Origin: CAYRTV01 sp964505785
Lineage (GTDB): Bacteria > Acidobacteriota > Aminicenantia > Aminicenantales > Aminicenantaceae
Direction of reading: 5' to 3'
Assembly (NCBI GenBank): GCA_964505785.1
Contig: CAZDJZ010000008.1
Span: forward strand, 1-64,000
DNA: 64,000 nt
The position numbers and the translations under genes were made by a program. The notes under the pieces are model-generated. The model did not search any database. It was not told where the DNA came from and saw only the letters and a program-made list of their open reading frames with translations. Below, one piece after another: positions 1 through 7,861 of this stretch. The stretch's first letter is position 1; each line of letters begins with the position of its first letter.

Positions 1-25
1 ACCATGGGGGTAGGAGTCATATAAT

Positions 26-721
26 ATGCTCTCCGAAAAAACCGGGGCGGTTCAGGCCGTTCCCAAGCCTGCCTTAAATGGGGTATTCGGCGTTTTGCTG
101 GCGATCTATTTTATGACCGGGCCGATTCCCCCGGTGTTCTTTATCGTCAACAGCTTCACCAATCATCCCCATTATAATTGGGACCCGCAGCTTCCGGTTT
201 TAAAAGCGGAGAAGGCCCTTCAATCCCGATTCCCGGAGTTTTATACATATTTAAAAAATATCGAGGAAAAAGGCGCCATCATTGAGTCTCCATATCCGTT
301 CAGTGCCTGGTACCACCTTTACCAGCGCTGCCATAAACGCCGCGTCATGATCGGCCATCTTCCCGAATCTCTTATATCGGGCATGACCCGGATTCAGGAT
401 GAGGGCATACGATTCCGTCATTTTATTGATATTTTTAATCCGCAAGCCGTCAAAAAAAGCGGAGCATCCTTTATAATAATCCACAAGGATATGTACAAAG
501 AACGGCAGCATCTGGAAAGAGAAATAAATAAAATCATATCACCTGGACCCGTGCAAAAATATTCCTCAGAGAAACAAGCGGACTTTGATCGAAGGCGCGA
601 CCAATTGTTCTGGGCCCCTGCCAGGGAGCAAGCAGCACGGGCGGTCAAAGCACTGCCGCCGCTCTACGGTCCCGCTGTTTTTGAGGATAAATACATCCAG
701 GTATTTAAGGTCGGAAAATGA
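26..721 (+). CDS. Membrane-anchored C-terminal domain protein, glycosyltransferase-associated
   Basis: The frame opens at ATG 26, after an in-frame TAG at 11-13, with GGAG at 13-16 as a plausible ribosome site. The 231-residue product has one hydrophobic stretch at about residues 19-41 and then a soluble tail. The tail, with segments such as ESPYPFSAWYHLYQ and ASFIIIHKDMY, looks like the extracytoplasmic domain that normally follows the membrane helices of GT39/PMT-like lipid-linked-sugar glycosyltransferases. The catalytic multi-helix half is absent, so this is either a split gene whose first half lies upstream of the window or a free-standing accessory domain. It overlaps the next glycosyltransferase by ATGA, so the two are translationally coupled. 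Family resemblance is by eye; no catalytic function can be assigned. Confidence 0.55.
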   Translation: MLSEKTGAVQAVPKPALNGVFGVLLAIYFMTGPIPPVFFIVNSFTNHPHYNWDPQLPVLKAEKALQSRFPEFYTYLKNIEEKGAIIESPYPFSAWYHLYQRCHKRRVMIGHLPESLISGMTRIQDEGIRFRHFIDIFNPQAVKKSGASFIIIHKDMYKERQHLEREINKIISPGPVQKYSSEKQADFDRRRDQLFWAPAREQAARAVKALPPLYGPAVFEDKYIQVFKVGK

Positions 722-1470
722 TTCACGGCAAAAAAATAGTCGTAGTGATGCCGGCTTATCAGGCAGAAAGCACATTGGAGAAAACCTATCATGATATTCC
801 GCATGATACCGTTGATGATATCATCCTGGTCGATGATGCCTCAAGGGACAACACCGCGGCCGTCGCAAAAAAGCTGGGAATCACCACCATTATTCACGAG
901 GAGAATACCGGTTACGGGGGTAATCAAAAGACATGCTACCGGCAAGCTCTTAATCACGATGCGGATATTGTGGTTATGCTCCATCCTGACTACCAGTATG
1001 ATCCCCGGCTTATTACCTCTCTCGCCTCCATGATCGCTTCCGAAGTATATGACGCGGTTATCGGTTCCCGCATACTAGGGAAAGGCGCCTTAAAAGGGGG
1101 AATGCCAGTGTATAAATATATTTCCAACCGGTTCTTAACTCTGATTCAAAATTGGATGCTCAATTACAAACTGTCTGAATATCACACCGGATACCGGGCC
1201 TTTTCGCGGGAAATTTTGGAAAAGCTTCCCCTTCATGCCAATTCGGATGATTTCCTCTTCGATAATGAGATGCTGTCCCAGATAATTTTTTTCCGCTGGA
1301 GACTGGGTGAAGTCAGCTGCCCCACACGTTACATGGATGACTCATCCTCAGTCAGTTTTATCAACAGCGTCAAATACGGCCTAGGGGTATTTTGGACATG
1401 TTTTCGTTTCATCCTTCAGAAATCCGGCTTGGCCAAATTCCGCATTTTTTCATCCGGGCGGCCGGATTAA
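718..1470 (+). CDS. Glycosyltransferase family 2 (dolichyl/polyprenyl-phosphate sugar synthase-like)
   Basis: A 250-residue GT-A fold enzyme of the polyprenyl-phosphate mannose/glucose synthase type, expected to move a sugar from a nucleotide donor to a lipid phosphate or glycan on the cytoplasmic face. Visible motifs are the N-terminal strand ending in MPAYQAE (11-17), VDDAS (38-42) for the nucleotide, and a DxD-like HPDYQYDP (89-96). GSRIL and GYRAFSR follow, typical of the DPM1-like group. There is no obvious C-terminal membrane helix. The start overlaps the upstream gene by four bases, and its stop codon shares bases with the stop of the converging ATPase D gene. Donor and acceptor are not predictable. 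Confidence 0.85.
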   Translation: MIHGKKIVVVMPAYQAESTLEKTYHDIPHDTVDDIILVDDASRDNTAAVAKKLGITTIIHEENTGYGGNQKTCYRQALNHDADIVVMLHPDYQYDPRLITSLASMIASEVYDAVIGSRILGKGALKGGMPVYKYISNRFLTLIQNWMLNYKLSEYHTGYRAFSREILEKLPLHANSDDFLFDNEMLSQIIFFRWRLGEVSCPTRYMDDSSSVSFINSVKYGLGVFWTCFRFILQKSGLAKFRIFSSGRPD

Positions 1471-2078
1471 TGCTCACCTACAATTTCTTTGACCCGCATC
1501 AGCTGGGTTTGGAATGAACGCTCCATTTCTTCCAGCCGGCCTGAGATATAGCGGATGGTTTCCTGAATATTAGGGATTAGAATATGTTCCAGGGCATTAA
1601 CCCGGCGGCGGGTTATTTCGATTTCCTTAGAGAGAGATTCCACTGCTTTCCATAGCCGGGCGATTTCCATAAGGTCTTCGAGAAGTTCCCGCATTTTCTT
1701 TATTCCAATATCCAGTTCCGCTTCGGTATTGAGAAAATCATAATCAGCAGTCTCCAGTTTTTCCAGGCTGAACCTGGGGACGGAAACATTAAAAATCTTT
1801 TCCTTTTCCGTGGATAAAATCAGTGCGCCTTCCGGGATCAGGTCATCCAGATCAGGCCGGCTGCTGCGTCCCCGGACTAGAGCGAAAGAAAGAAAAATTT
1901 TGTTCATTTTTTCTCCCACGCCCTCTTCCAGCCTGGTGAGCTCCCGCATGATTTCCAGAAAACGGCGCATGATTTCTTCCAGCTTGTCTTTCAGAAGCTT
2001 ATGGCCCCTTTCCGCTAAATTCAGCCGCTTGCGCAGCCGGAGGAGCTCCATTCGGTTGGGATTGACATTCAATTTCAT
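1467..2078 (-). CDS. ntpD: V/A-type ATPase subunit D (central stalk)
   Basis: The 203-residue subunit D forms the central rotor shaft of the V1/A1 sector as an antiparallel coiled coil. The N-terminal NPNRMELLRLRKRL segment, the long charged helices and the C-terminal helix with RRVNALEHILIPNI are the usual D signatures. It is the last gene of the ntp operon but lies 546 bp from ntpB, with repeats between them. No Shine-Dalgarno sequence is visible in front of ATG 2078, because the terminal repeat of an R1 element begins only about five bases upstream. The stop overlaps the stop of the converging glycosyltransferase. Confidence 0.93.
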   Translation of the reverse strand: MKLNVNPNRMELLRLRKRLNLAERGHKLLKDKLEEIMRRFLEIMRELTRLEEGVGEKMNKIFLSFALVRGRSSRPDLDDLIPEGALILSTEKEKIFNVSVPRFSLEKLETADYDFLNTEAELDIGIKKMRELLEDLMEIARLWKAVESLSKEIEITRRRVNALEHILIPNIQETIRYISGRLEEMERSFQTQLMRVKEIVGEH

Positions 2079-2082
2079 TTTT

Positions 2083-2450
2083 TAGCCATTCATAAAAAAA
2101 TTGCGATGTTTTTTTTTCTCTTCTTCACTGCGATATCCATGTGTGTTAGTAAAAGTTCTTCTGCAATGTTTCTCTTTTTTTATTTCCTTTATTTAAATCG
2201 CAATTTTTTTACCCTTCGGGCAGGCCGAATCTCACCCCATCTTCCGGCTTTCAGTTCGTCGCAGTGAAGCACCACGGCTTCCTCACTGCAAGCCGGAATC
2301 TGAGGCAATCCCGGCCTGTGCATGACTAAAAAAACGGTGTCGAGCGTGTTCGTCCTCATGACTCATTCATAAAAAAATTGCGATGTTTTTTTTTCTCTTC
2401 TTCACTGCGATATCCATGTGTGCTAGTAAAAGTTCTTCTGCAATGTTTCT
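2083..2450 (+). repeat. R1 element plus a direct partial duplicate
   Basis: A full R1 copy runs 2083-2328 with imperfect terminal inverted repeats (TAGCCATTCA against TAGTCATGCA on the other strand). It contains the AT arm (AAAAAAATTGCGAT paired with ATCGCAATTTTTTT), the ACCCTTCGGGC joint and a GC-rich arm. The first 87 bases are repeated almost perfectly at 2361-2450, with a single T-to-C change visible at 2422. The rest of the ntpB-ntpD gap (2451-2624) holds an R2 element (TGTCATCCCCGAGCC... to ...CAGGATGACA) and three copies of heptamer ACTTTTC at 2531-2554. Confidence 0.8.
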
Positions 2451-2624
2451 GCATATGTCATCCCCGAGCCGCGAAGCGGCGATGGGGATCTTAGGCTGCC
2501 TCGGCTGGTGAAACGGAACCGATTTCGTTAACTTTTCACTTTTCACTTTTCACTCAATCGAAGCACTTAAAGATCCTCACGGCCTGCTTTGCAGGCTTCA
2601 GGATGACAGCTGCGCTGTCACACT

Positions 2625-4007
2625 TCACTTTTCACTATTACCTTTATAATATTTCTTCAAAAATTCCGGACGGATGCGTTTGAGTTCACTGCGGGGGATC
2701 ATGGCAAGCAAGTCCCAGCCCAGGTCCAAAGTCTCAGTGATCGACCGGGATTCAAATTCCCCCTGCCGGACGAATTCTTCTTCATAACGCTCCGCGAATT
2801 TAAGATAAACCTTGTCCAAGTCGGAAAGCGCGGCTTCCCCTAAAATCAAGGCCAGTTCCCGGGCTTCCTTGCCCCGGGCATAACCAGCGAAAAGCTGGTT
2901 CAAAACATCAGCATGATCCTCCCTTGTCTTATCCGCGCCGATCCCCTTGTCCTTGAGACGAGACAGGCTGGGCAGGACATCAATAGGCGGATAGATGCCT
3001 TTCCGGTGCAGCTCCCGCCCCAGCATGATTTGGCCCTCAGTGATATATCCGGTCAGATCCGCGATGGGGTGGGTTTTATCATCTTCCGGCATCGTCAGGA
3101 TTGGAATAGAGGTGATGGAGCCGGGCTTGTTCTTGATGCGTCCGGCCCGCTCGTACATGGACGCAAGGTCGGTGTATAAATAGCCGGGATAACCCCGCCG
3201 GCCAGGGATTTCCTTGCGGGCTGCGGAAATCTCCCGCAGGGCTTCCGCATAAAAGGTGTAGTCAGTCAGGATGACCAGCACATGCATATCTTGCTCAAAG
3301 GCCAGATATTCGGCGCAAGTCAGTGCCAGCCTGGGTGTGGAAATCCGCTCGATGGGAGGCTCATTCGCCAGGTTTAAAAACAACACCGCTCGTTCCAAAG
3401 CTCCGGTATCGCGAAAGTCTTCGATAAAAAAGTTGGCTTCCTCAAATGTGATTCCCATAGCCCCGAACACCACTGCGAATTTTTCCTCTTTACCCAAAAC
3501 CTTGGATTGCCGGGCAATCTGGGCGGCGATTCGTGCATGCGGAAGTCCGCTTCCGGAAAACACCGGCAATTTCTGTCCCCGTACAAGCGGATTCATGCCG
3601 TCGATGGACGAAATGCCGGTCTGGATAAATTCCGAGGGATAATCCCGGGCCTGAGGATTTATAGGGCTGCCGTTTATATCCAGACTTTTCTCCGGAATAA
3701 TCTGGGGACCGCCGTCCTTGGGATTGCCGGACCCATCGAAAACGCGCCCAATAATCTCCGGAGAAACCCCCAAAGTCTGCGAATGGCCCAGAAAACGGAC
3801 ACGTGACTCATTCACATTCAATCCGGTGGTGCCTTCAAACACCTGCACCACTGCCCGGTCGGTGGACACATCCAAGACCGTTCCCCTGCGGATCTCCCCG
3901 TCAGCGGTCTCTATCTCCACCAACTCCGAGTATTTCACGTCCTGAATTTTTTTCACGATCACTAAAGGACCGACAATATTTGAAACTGTGAGATATTCTT
4001 TATGCAT
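2625..4007 (-). CDS. ntpB: V/A-type ATPase subunit B
   Basis: The 460-residue non-catalytic nucleotide-site subunit of the V1/A1 hexamer, full length for the family. It has the beta-barrel N-terminus, SGSGLPH at 151-157 where subunit A has its P-loop, and a C-terminal helical domain with ALILGEAALS. The start is ATG 4007 with AAGGAC upstream. The stop codon lies inside a small TTTTCAC-type heptamer array, so the last residues (NSEK) are encoded by repeat-like DNA. It follows ntpA by nine bases in the same operon. Confidence 0.97.
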   Translation of the reverse strand: MHKEYLTVSNIVGPLVIVKKIQDVKYSELVEIETADGEIRRGTVLDVSTDRAVVQVFEGTTGLNVNESRVRFLGHSQTLGVSPEIIGRVFDGSGNPKDGGPQIIPEKSLDINGSPINPQARDYPSEFIQTGISSIDGMNPLVRGQKLPVFSGSGLPHARIAAQIARQSKVLGKEEKFAVVFGAMGITFEEANFFIEDFRDTGALERAVLFLNLANEPPIERISTPRLALTCAEYLAFEQDMHVLVILTDYTFYAEALREISAARKEIPGRRGYPGYLYTDLASMYERAGRIKNKPGSITSIPILTMPEDDKTHPIADLTGYITEGQIMLGRELHRKGIYPPIDVLPSLSRLKDKGIGADKTREDHADVLNQLFAGYARGKEARELALILGEAALSDLDKVYLKFAERYEEEFVRQGEFESRSITETLDLGWDLLAMIPRSELKRIRPEFLKKYYKGNSEK

Positions 4008-4016
4008 TTTGTGTCC

Positions 4017-5771
4017 TTATTCCCGGTTTTGCAGCAGTTTCTGAAAGCTTTTATCGATATCCATATACACTTCGAGGATATCATCATCCTCTGCGGAATA
4101 TTTCATTTGGGCGATTTTTTCCCTCACGTCCATTCCGGTGATTTTATCCATTTCAATTCCTTCTTTAAGCGCATTCAATCCAAGATTATGGAAATGTATC
4201 AGGCAGCGGAGCATGAGATATTGCTTCCGGAGAGAGGTGTAGGTGTCTTCAGCATGAAATGCATTTTGATGGAGGAAGTCTTCCCGGATAGATCGCGCCG
4301 ATTCCAAGACCAGGCGGTCCTGGGTGGACAGGGATTCCACCCCTACCAGGCGGGCTATTTCCTGAAGTTCCGATTCTTCTTCCAGCAGGCGCATGGCTTC
4401 CTGGCGCAGATCGGAAAATTCTTCCGCGATCTCGGTTTCCCAGTAATCTTTGATGTTTTCCACATACAGGGAATAGCTGTTCAGCCAGTTTATGGCAGGA
4501 AAATGCCGCATATTGGCCAATTTATCATCGAGTGCCCAAAAGACCTTGACCACCTTGAGAGTGGACTGGACAACCGGGTCAGACAAGTCGCCGCCAGGCG
4601 GAGAGACAGCGCCTATCACACTCAAAGCGCCTTCGCGTTTATCTGATCCCAGACAAATAACCCGCCCCGCCCGCTCGTAAAATTCAGCCAGGCGGCTGGC
4701 CAGGTAAGCCGGATACCCCTCTTCTCCGGGCATTTCTTCCATCCTGCCTGAAATTTCCCGCAGGGCTTCGGCCCATCGGCTGGAAGAATCCGCCATCAAA
4801 GCCACTGAGTATCCCATGTCCCGAAAATACTCTGCGATGGTCATCCCAGTGTAAATGGATGCCTCCCTGGCCGCCACCGGCATATTGGACGTGTTGGCGA
4901 TAATAATGGTCCGCTCCATTAGGGGGCGGCCGGAATGGGGGTCCTTCAATTCCGGGAAACTCAGCAGCAAGTCCGCCACTTCATTACCCCGTTCCCCGCA
5001 CGCGACAAACACAATAATCTGGGCGTCTGACCAGCGCGACAATTGATGCTGCACCACGGTCTTACCGCTGCCGAAAGGTCCGGGTACACATGCAGTCCCG
5101 CCTTTAGCCAGGGGAAACAAAGTGTCTAAGACACGCTGTCCTGTCACCAGCGGCACCTGCGGCATACGCCGTTCTTTCACCTTGCGGTTCTTCCGAACGG
5201 ACCAGGTTTGGAACATGCGGATTTCCCGGTCCCCCGATTCCGTTTCGATAACAGCTGCAATGTCATCAACAGAAAAGGATCCGGATTTGATGGTTTTAAC
5301 TTTTCCGTTCATACCAGCCGGGACCATAATTTTGTGGCTGATCAAAGGAGTTTCCTGAACTTCTCCCAAAATATCCCCGGCTTCCACCTCGTCTCCTTTT
5401 TTTATTAAATGCTTAAACTCCCATTTCGCTTTCCGGTCCAGCGGTTCCACTTCGATACCACGGGTCACAAAATCCCCTTCCTTTTCACGGATAATATCCA
5501 GGGGACGCTGAATCCCGTCATAGATGGAACTGATCAATCCCGGCCCGAGTTCCACGCTCAACGGCTTGCCTGTAAGAAAAACCGGCTCTCCCGGTCCGAT
5601 CCCTGTGGTGTCTTCGTACACTTGGATAAATGCCCGGTCTTCTCTCAGCTCAATGATTTCTCCGATCAGGCCTTTTTCGCCGATCTTGACCATATCGTAC
5701 ATTTTGGCCCCCAGGCAATCCGAGGCCACCACCAGAGGACCTGCAGTCCGTATGATTTTGCCTTGTTTCAT
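4017..5771 (-). CDS. ntpA: V/A-type ATPase catalytic subunit A
   Basis: The 584-residue catalytic subunit that hydrolyses or makes ATP. It contains the beta-barrel domain, the family-specific bulge domain (about 115-185), the P-loop GPFGSGKT at 231-238, then ACGERGNEV and the helical C-terminal domain. All key elements are present and the length is normal. GGAAAGGAAAG precedes ATG 5771. It overlaps ntpG upstream by four bases and leads directly into ntpB. Confidence 0.97.
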   Translation of the reverse strand: MKQGKIIRTAGPLVVASDCLGAKMYDMVKIGEKGLIGEIIELREDRAFIQVYEDTTGIGPGEPVFLTGKPLSVELGPGLISSIYDGIQRPLDIIREKEGDFVTRGIEVEPLDRKAKWEFKHLIKKGDEVEAGDILGEVQETPLISHKIMVPAGMNGKVKTIKSGSFSVDDIAAVIETESGDREIRMFQTWSVRKNRKVKERRMPQVPLVTGQRVLDTLFPLAKGGTACVPGPFGSGKTVVQHQLSRWSDAQIIVFVACGERGNEVADLLLSFPELKDPHSGRPLMERTIIIANTSNMPVAAREASIYTGMTIAEYFRDMGYSVALMADSSSRWAEALREISGRMEEMPGEEGYPAYLASRLAEFYERAGRVICLGSDKREGALSVIGAVSPPGGDLSDPVVQSTLKVVKVFWALDDKLANMRHFPAINWLNSYSLYVENIKDYWETEIAEEFSDLRQEAMRLLEEESELQEIARLVGVESLSTQDRLVLESARSIREDFLHQNAFHAEDTYTSLRKQYLMLRCLIHFHNLGLNALKEGIEMDKITGMDVREKIAQMKYSAEDDDILEVYMDIDKSFQKLLQNRE

Positions 5772-6100
5772 GGCTTTCCTTTCCCTTTGACTAATGCATC
5801 AGAACCTGTGGCTTTTACCGCCATCTCCTTTAATGTACCCATCAGATAATCGGATATTTCCCTGAAGTCGGAAAATCCGGCGACCACTGGAAAAAATTTA
5901 TCCCTCAGCGCTTCCCGTTCATTTCTCAGTGGTGCAAAATACTGCTGGTGCAGGAAACACAATGCAATATCTTCCTTTTCTAAAGATTTCAAAATAAGGC
6001 GGGCATCTTCCAGGTCTTTAGGTGTAAAAATTCGGAATCCCATTGCCCGCAGCGGAAAAATCAAATCCTCATCTCCAATGACAGCGATTCGGTCATACAT
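5768..6100 (-). CDS. ntpG: V/A-type ATPase subunit F (NtpG)
   Basis: A small Rossmann-like stalk subunit (110 residues) recognised by MYDRIAVIGDEDLIFPLRAMGF at the N-terminus and its position between C and A. ATG 6100 is preferred because GGATGAG lies eight bases upstream and the family usually starts just before IAVIGD. A GTG at 6109 would add three residues. Either way it overlaps the end of ntpC, so translation is coupled. Confidence 0.88.
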   Translation of the reverse strand: MYDRIAVIGDEDLIFPLRAMGFRIFTPKDLEDARLILKSLEKEDIALCFLHQQYFAPLRNEREALRDKFFPVVAGFSDFREISDYLMGTLKEMAVKATGSDALVKGKGKP

Positions 6101-6878
6101 AGGTTTCACTCATCCGGCGCTTTAAAATATCAAGAGGAAGTCGATTCAATTTTCCCACACCAAGAATGCGAAGCAGCCCGAGTTCCTGTTTGCGCGCCAA
6201 TGTATATGCAAAGACCGGCTCCGGCCCGAATGTCACGTTTTTGGCCTTCCGCAGATACTGCATGAGAAAATCCTCCATGCCCCGTTCCAGTTCAATAAAG
6301 GTCTCTTCATTTTCCAGGGCATCGGTTCCATCCGCCCAGACGTTTCCATAGGGAGTGGACCGGATGGAATCACCAAACTCAGTATAAGACAGAGAAAAGC
6401 CGGCCAGTATCCGGCTGGATGTCAAAAACCCGCCTGCCATAAGCAGGGGGCGGAGAGCATCTTCATCCCTGTCCAAATATTTGATTCGGGCGAGCAGCTT
6501 TAGATTTCCCAAGTCTATGCGATGCCTGAAATAATCAGTAACAAAAAGATTTCCCGTCTCCCGGACAAATTCCAGAGCCTTTTCCGGGGTCCAAAGATAG
6601 TTAAAAACAGTTTTCAGCGGCTTATCCAGAAAAAGGTCATTAACATCATTCATCAAATAATCTTCTTCATTCCGAATAAATTGGTCCAGTTCACTGCTGT
6701 CCCGGATTTCCTTCAATTCCTGGATAAACACCCCTGCGTCAAAAATTTCCTTAAGTGCGGAAGCAAAATCATCATTATCGCACGCTCCATGAAACAAGCT
6801 CCTCGGAATCAAATGGCGTTCCAGCGTGCGGACACGCCCGACGGCATAGGCATAATCCAGCGGATTGGTTTTTTTCAT
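6093..6878 (-). CDS. ntpC: V/A-type ATPase subunit C (short form)
   Basis: Helical funnel subunit that joins the central stalk to the membrane ring. The start MKKTNPLDYAYAVGRVR is typical. At 261 residues it is clearly shorter than the roughly 330-residue family norm, and the shortening seems spread over the middle helices rather than at one end. It is coupled by ATGA to ntpE upstream and overlaps ntpG downstream. The call rests on both sequence and operon position. Confidence 0.85.
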   Translation of the reverse strand: MKKTNPLDYAYAVGRVRTLERHLIPRSLFHGACDNDDFASALKEIFDAGVFIQELKEIRDSSELDQFIRNEEDYLMNDVNDLFLDKPLKTVFNYLWTPEKALEFVRETGNLFVTDYFRHRIDLGNLKLLARIKYLDRDEDALRPLLMAGGFLTSSRILAGFSLSYTEFGDSIRSTPYGNVWADGTDALENEETFIELERGMEDFLMQYLRKAKNVTFGPEPVFAYTLARKQELGLLRILGVGKLNRLPLDILKRRMSETYV

Positions 6879-7291
6879 ATTTTCAATATATCCAAAATAA
6901 CTTTTTCCAAATCCGGCCGCAGTTCTTCCTTCAACCGGAATTCATCCAAGGGTTCTTGTTTTTGGCCGTCTTTCATCACAACAGTCTTTTTCAGGGATTT
7001 CGCCTGCAGCCCCACCTGATTAAAGGCGTCCGTAATGATTTCATCAATAATGTCTTTTTTCCGGCCCAGAACATTCAAGCGCTTATCCAGCCGGGCCTGG
7101 GTCAAAATACGGCCGGTTTCCATGCGGGCCTTGCGCTCCGCCTCTTCCAGGTAGGCACGGGCGTCCGTTTCCGCTTCCTTCCGGGCCCGCTCTTTGATAT
7201 CCCGGGCTTTATCCTCGCTTTCCCGGATTATCCGGCCTGCCTCTTCCCGGGCCTGGTCTTCAATGGTTTTGATGATATTTTTCAGACTCAT
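6875..7291 (-). CDS. ntpE: V/A-type ATPase subunit E (short peripheral stalk subunit)
   Basis: A 138-residue, highly charged protein whose first 75 residues form a long right-handed-type coiled coil (many EEAGRIIRESEDKARD-like heptads). This is as expected for the peripheral stalk partner of the 9779-10165 product. It is shorter than the usual 180-200 residues and the globular C-terminal head is reduced. No strong ribosome site precedes ATG 7291. The gene lies between K and C, as in the E. hirae order. Confidence 0.85.
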   Translation of the reverse strand: MSLKNIIKTIEDQAREEAGRIIRESEDKARDIKERARKEAETDARAYLEEAERKARMETGRILTQARLDKRLNVLGRKKDIIDEIITDAFNQVGLQAKSLKKTVVMKDGQKQEPLDEFRLKEELRPDLEKVILDILKI

Positions 7292-7309
7292 AGGGTTGAT
7301 TAAAATCCT

Positions 7310-7783
7310 TTAAAGCGTGATCCCGTTTAACAGCAAAATGGTGATCAGCAGGCCCAAAACAGCATAGGTCTCAACCAAAGCAGCCATAATAACCGGCTTC
7401 ATCAGGTCTTTGGGCTGCTTGGCTACCATGTAGACACCCGACGTGCAGACTTTTCCTTGATGAATCCCGGACAAGAGGCCGGTAAAAGCAATAGGCAGGC
7501 AAGCGATAAGGATCTGCCAACCTTGATAAACCGTCGGGGCAGCCAACTCTCCCCCAGTCAGTCCCAGCTTGAGGATCACCAGAAATGCACTGAGAAAACC
7601 ATAAATGCCCTGGGTTCCAGGCAGCGCCACTAAAATAAGCAGGCTGCCGAATTTTTCCGGGTCTTCACTCATCACGCCGCTTGAGGCCTGTCCGGCCAGT
7701 CCAATCCCGACAGCTGATCCAATTCCTCCAAATATCACGGCCAGAGCGCCGCCGAATATCGCCAGTGTCAATCCTAACTCCAT
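7310..7783 (-). CDS. ntpK: V/A-type ATPase membrane rotor subunit K, sodium-type ligands
   Basis: A 157-residue rotor ring subunit with four membrane helices (two fused hairpins). The ion site carries L54, T57, Q58 and Y61 in LPGTQGIYGF, Q109 in SGIHQGKV and E138 in LVETYAVLG. These match by motif the Na+-coordinating L61, T64, Q65, Y68, Q110 and E139 of E. hirae NtpK, so Na+ rather than H+ transport is inferred. Only the second hairpin has a carboxylate. A strong AAGGAGG lies seven bases before ATG 7783, suiting high expression of a ring subunit. Confidence 0.95.
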   Translation of the reverse strand: MELGLTLAIFGGALAVIFGGIGSAVGIGLAGQASSGVMSEDPEKFGSLLILVALPGTQGIYGFLSAFLVILKLGLTGGELAAPTVYQGWQILIACLPIAFTGLLSGIHQGKVCTSGVYMVAKQPKDLMKPVIMAALVETYAVLGLLITILLLNGITL

Positions 7784-7861
7784 TTTTATCCTCCTTGATA
7801 CCCAAGCTCCGTTCCACCGTGAAATCCAGCTCGAACGGTCAGCCGGGAACTGTTACAATAT

